Shown one piece after another: positions 19,201-20,803 of a stretch of DNA of 20,803 bases. The notes under the pieces are model-generated. The model saw nothing but the letters and a program-made list of their open reading frames with translations, did not search any database and was not told the DNA's origin. The stretch's first letter is position 1, and every line of letters begins with the position of its first letter. Source of the DNA: Thoreauomyces humboldtii (lineage: Eukaryota > Chytridiomycota > Chytridiomycetes > Spizellomycetales > Powellomycetaceae); the NCBI GenBank assembly GCA_027596035.1, contig JADGJA010000377.1, forward strand, positions 1-20,803, written 5' to 3'. A program made the translations under genes and the position numbers.

Positions 19201-20412
19201 TAAGGATGTCGAGCACCTGACTGTCCAGTCCTGAAATCTCACTCAAACGCGTGACGTCCCAGACGTTGCCGTTGAAGACAACGTACTCGTTGCGATTTTC
19301 GATGTCGGAAAAATCCATGTAAAAGAACGTCCTTTGCTTCACAGTGGATAGAATCCTGGAATTTGGAAGCCCAGCGACCGTGTTGTGACAGACTGACTGC
19401 GGGTTGGATGTGAGCGTCCTGATTTCAGGAAAGAATATGGTGAATAAATCTTTCCAAGCATGTCACAGCATCCTTCTCCAAGACTCACGTGCTACCCGGC
19501 CACACCCCTGGCACGGTGCACGGGAGGGCGAAAGCTTGACACTCTGCAGAGACTGAGCGGAAGATGGGACTCAAGTCTTTGCCTGCAACCTGTAACACTG
19601 GTCAGAATGGGCTGGCAGTATCGCCACAGGAGTCATCGGCGCACCTGCGGGTAGTCAACGTTGATGTTCAACGGCTTGTGATAGAACTGCATCGCATCCA
19701 CGGCATCGCTCGTGAGGTAAGCGCCTCCCCGGACGGCAAAGTATACACCAGACGTTTGCAGTGTCGAGTAGAGGATCGGAGCCGCGTCGTGGGAATAGCA
19801 GGCCAGACGATTGAAAAAGAAAGTGATGAACCCGACGAAGCACATGCAGAGAGCAATGATGATGCACAGTGCAATCTTCTCTTTGAAGGCTGCCTGAATG
19901 TCGGCATCCTTCATGCCGCAGACGCGAAGGAGGGGCGCCGGAAGGTAGAAGGTGAGCGTGTTGACTACAGCTCTCCAGAATGTGAGCGGTGCTACTTCGC
20001 CCGGCTGTTGTCGCCTGCGCAACGTGGCATCCTTCCCGAGGCCCGACAGTGTTGACATGCGCCTGCCACGATTCAAGGACCGATCCCTTCTGACGAGCGA
20101 CTTTTTGCGACCGACAGGGGCGGGTGGTCCAGGTTGGGGTCGGACCGAGACCGGATGGAGTGGGAGCGCGCTGCTCGCCGCTGAGGACGCCTTGGCCCTC
20201 GATCCAGGCTCGCCGCGTCCGACTGCGTTGGGAGGTTGTGGGAATGCGACAGATAGACGCGTGCGGGGAGCCGGCGGGTTGCCATTCGTGCGGGCAGGTC
20301 GAGGTTGTGCTGGCGGTGGTGGTTGGCGTCGGGAGTTCAGCCTCACGGAGTCTACGAGTCCTTCCTGAGACGAGGAGGTGTGCATGCCATAGGGAGAGTT
20401 TGCTGAAGCCAT
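16239..20412 (-). CDS. Chitin synthase, class IV-type (Chs3-like, cytochrome-b5-like N-terminal region)
   Basis: Membrane glycosyltransferase (GT2) that polymerises UDP-GlcNAc into chitin and extrudes it through the plasma membrane. Exons 20412-19645, 19589-19489, 19418-17672, 17607-17194 and 17129-16239; introns 55, 70, 64, 64 and 64 nt less one (four introns: 55, 70, 64 and 64 nt). Phases agree, giving 1306 aa. Order: a Pro/Ser/Arg-rich disordered N-terminus (1-140); membrane helix near 180-200; cytochrome-b5-like segment with [14 protein letters not shown] (about 335-348); membrane segment about 401-433; then the catalytic core with DADTR (Asp825, Asp827), [26 protein letters not shown] (941-946) and QRRRW (980-984); a C-terminal membrane cluster (about 1011-1085); SWGDTR (1100-1105); and a disordered P/G/S/H-rich tail of about 190 residues. 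No myosin head is present, which excludes class V/VII, and the b5-like region plus SWGDTR fit class IV. The start at 20412 (GCGATGG) follows a leader that reads as low complexity. Family certain; class likely. Confidence 0.95.
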
Positions 20413-20548
20413 CGCTCGATGGAATGCACGACGGCGGCGGGCGGGCGGCAGTAGCAACAGCAGCACCAGCAGTCGCGAAAGCAGAAGCAATGGGCAAAGC
20501 TCGACGGATGTCCCTGGCAGTTGGGGAAACGGGGAGGAAGACCGCGCC

Positions 20549-20571
20549 CACACATACACACGCACACACGC
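20549..20571 (+). repeat. Imperfect CA-repeat
   Basis: A (CACA)-rich stretch, CACACATACACACGCACACA and following bases, lies about 140 bp upstream of the chitin synthase start. Simple sequence in the promoter or leader. Confidence 0.8.
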
Positions 20572-20630
20572 AGCAACCACAAGGAACGGTCTGTGCAGCC
20601 TGCGACCGCTGCTGTAACCGGAAGGAAAGC

Positions 20631-20658
20631 TTTTTCCTTTTTTTTTCTTTTTTTTTTT
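20631..20658 (-). repeat. Poly(dA:dT) tract upstream of chitin synthase
   Basis: A 28-bp run of T on the plus strand with only three C interruptions, read as poly-A on the chitin synthase sense strand, about 220-246 bp before its start codon. In fungal promoters such tracts commonly keep nucleosomes away; that role here is inference. Confidence 0.75.
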
Positions 20659-20803
20659 GCCTCGCTGTCTGCGTTTCAGGCTCCACAACCTTCAGCACAA
20701 GCAGCGGCATGGCGGCAGATCCTTGCTGTACATTGAAGTAAGTGTAGAGCAGCGCTAACTACCCCGGAGGTATTCTGCCTCCGCCTCTGCCTCTACCCCG
20801 TCC

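Larger units (their letters stand above)
20413..20803. promoter_or_regulatory. Chitin synthase promoter/leader region
   Basis: These 391 bp upstream of the chitin synthase start contain a CA-repeat-like stretch and a long T tract, listed separately. Open frames through the region encode homopolymer-like sequence and are not credible genes. The region runs off the right edge of the window. Confidence 0.55.

Noticed and set aside
20413..20710. Upstream extension of chitin synthase with poly-Lys and poly-Leu segments
   Set aside because: The extension translates the T tract and CA-repeat. The MASANSPYG start at 20412 has a better context and matches the disordered N-terminus seen in the family.
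1..20803. tRNA, rRNA, transposon, viral or CRISPR-like features
   Set aside because: A scan for TpsiC-like GTTCGANTC boxes found only coding-sequence matches without a cloverleaf. No terminal inverted repeats, transposase, reverse transcriptase or regularly spaced repeats were seen.

Overview
The window looks like nuclear DNA of a filamentous or dimorphic fungus, most likely a basidiomycete. The reasons are many short spliceosomal introns (55-96 nt, GT...AG, several with GTAAG/GTGAG donors), a GC-rich coding sequence, a fungal lysine-pathway gene (LYS2), a class IV-type chitin synthase, a vacuolar serine carboxypeptidase and a basidiomycete-style voltage-gated proton channel. Ustilaginomycotina is possible but not demonstrated. 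I see no bacterial, viral or transposon genes, no CRISPR array, and no tRNA or rRNA gene.

Layout, left to right: (1) 29-409 minus, 5' part of a PDI-family thioredoxin-fold protein running off the left edge. (2) 900-5267 plus, LYS2, alpha-aminoadipate reductase, three exons, 1407 aa. (3) 5424-7782 minus, a five-exon four-pass membrane protein of unknown function with an 18-nt microexon. (4) 8088-8737 minus, a voltage-gated proton channel (Hv1-like), two exons, 196 aa. (5) 8977-9620 plus, a prolyl-4-hydroxylase-like 2OG-Fe(II) oxygenase broken by an exact 41-bp tandem duplication. (6) 10028-10407 plus, RPB10, the 69-aa subunit shared by the three nuclear RNA polymerases, three exons. (7) 11064-12938 minus, an intronless 624-aa Q/P/S/H-rich low-complexity protein of unknown function. 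(8) 14027-15941 plus, a carboxypeptidase Y-like serine carboxypeptidase (S10), seven exons, catalytic His on a 21-nt microexon. (9) 16239-20412 minus, chitin synthase with a cytochrome-b5-like N-terminal region, five exons, 1306 aa.

The genes alternate in direction and share divergent promoters (PDI/LYS2, Hv1/oxygenase, Q-rich protein/carboxypeptidase) and convergent 3' ends (LYS2/membrane protein, RPB10/Q-rich protein, carboxypeptidase/chitin synthase). I see no metabolic or defence cluster: the content is ordinary housekeeping plus cell-wall and secretory genes. The observations most worth following are the proton channel (an Asp where the animal channel has the S4 Asn, no S3-S4 zinc histidine, and an N-terminal acidic dileucine signal), the frame-breaking 41-bp duplication in the oxygenase, the two microexons, and a leader ORF whose stop overlaps the LYS2 start codon.

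All gene models were built by hand from splice signals, reading-frame continuity and remembered family motifs. No alignment or database search was run.
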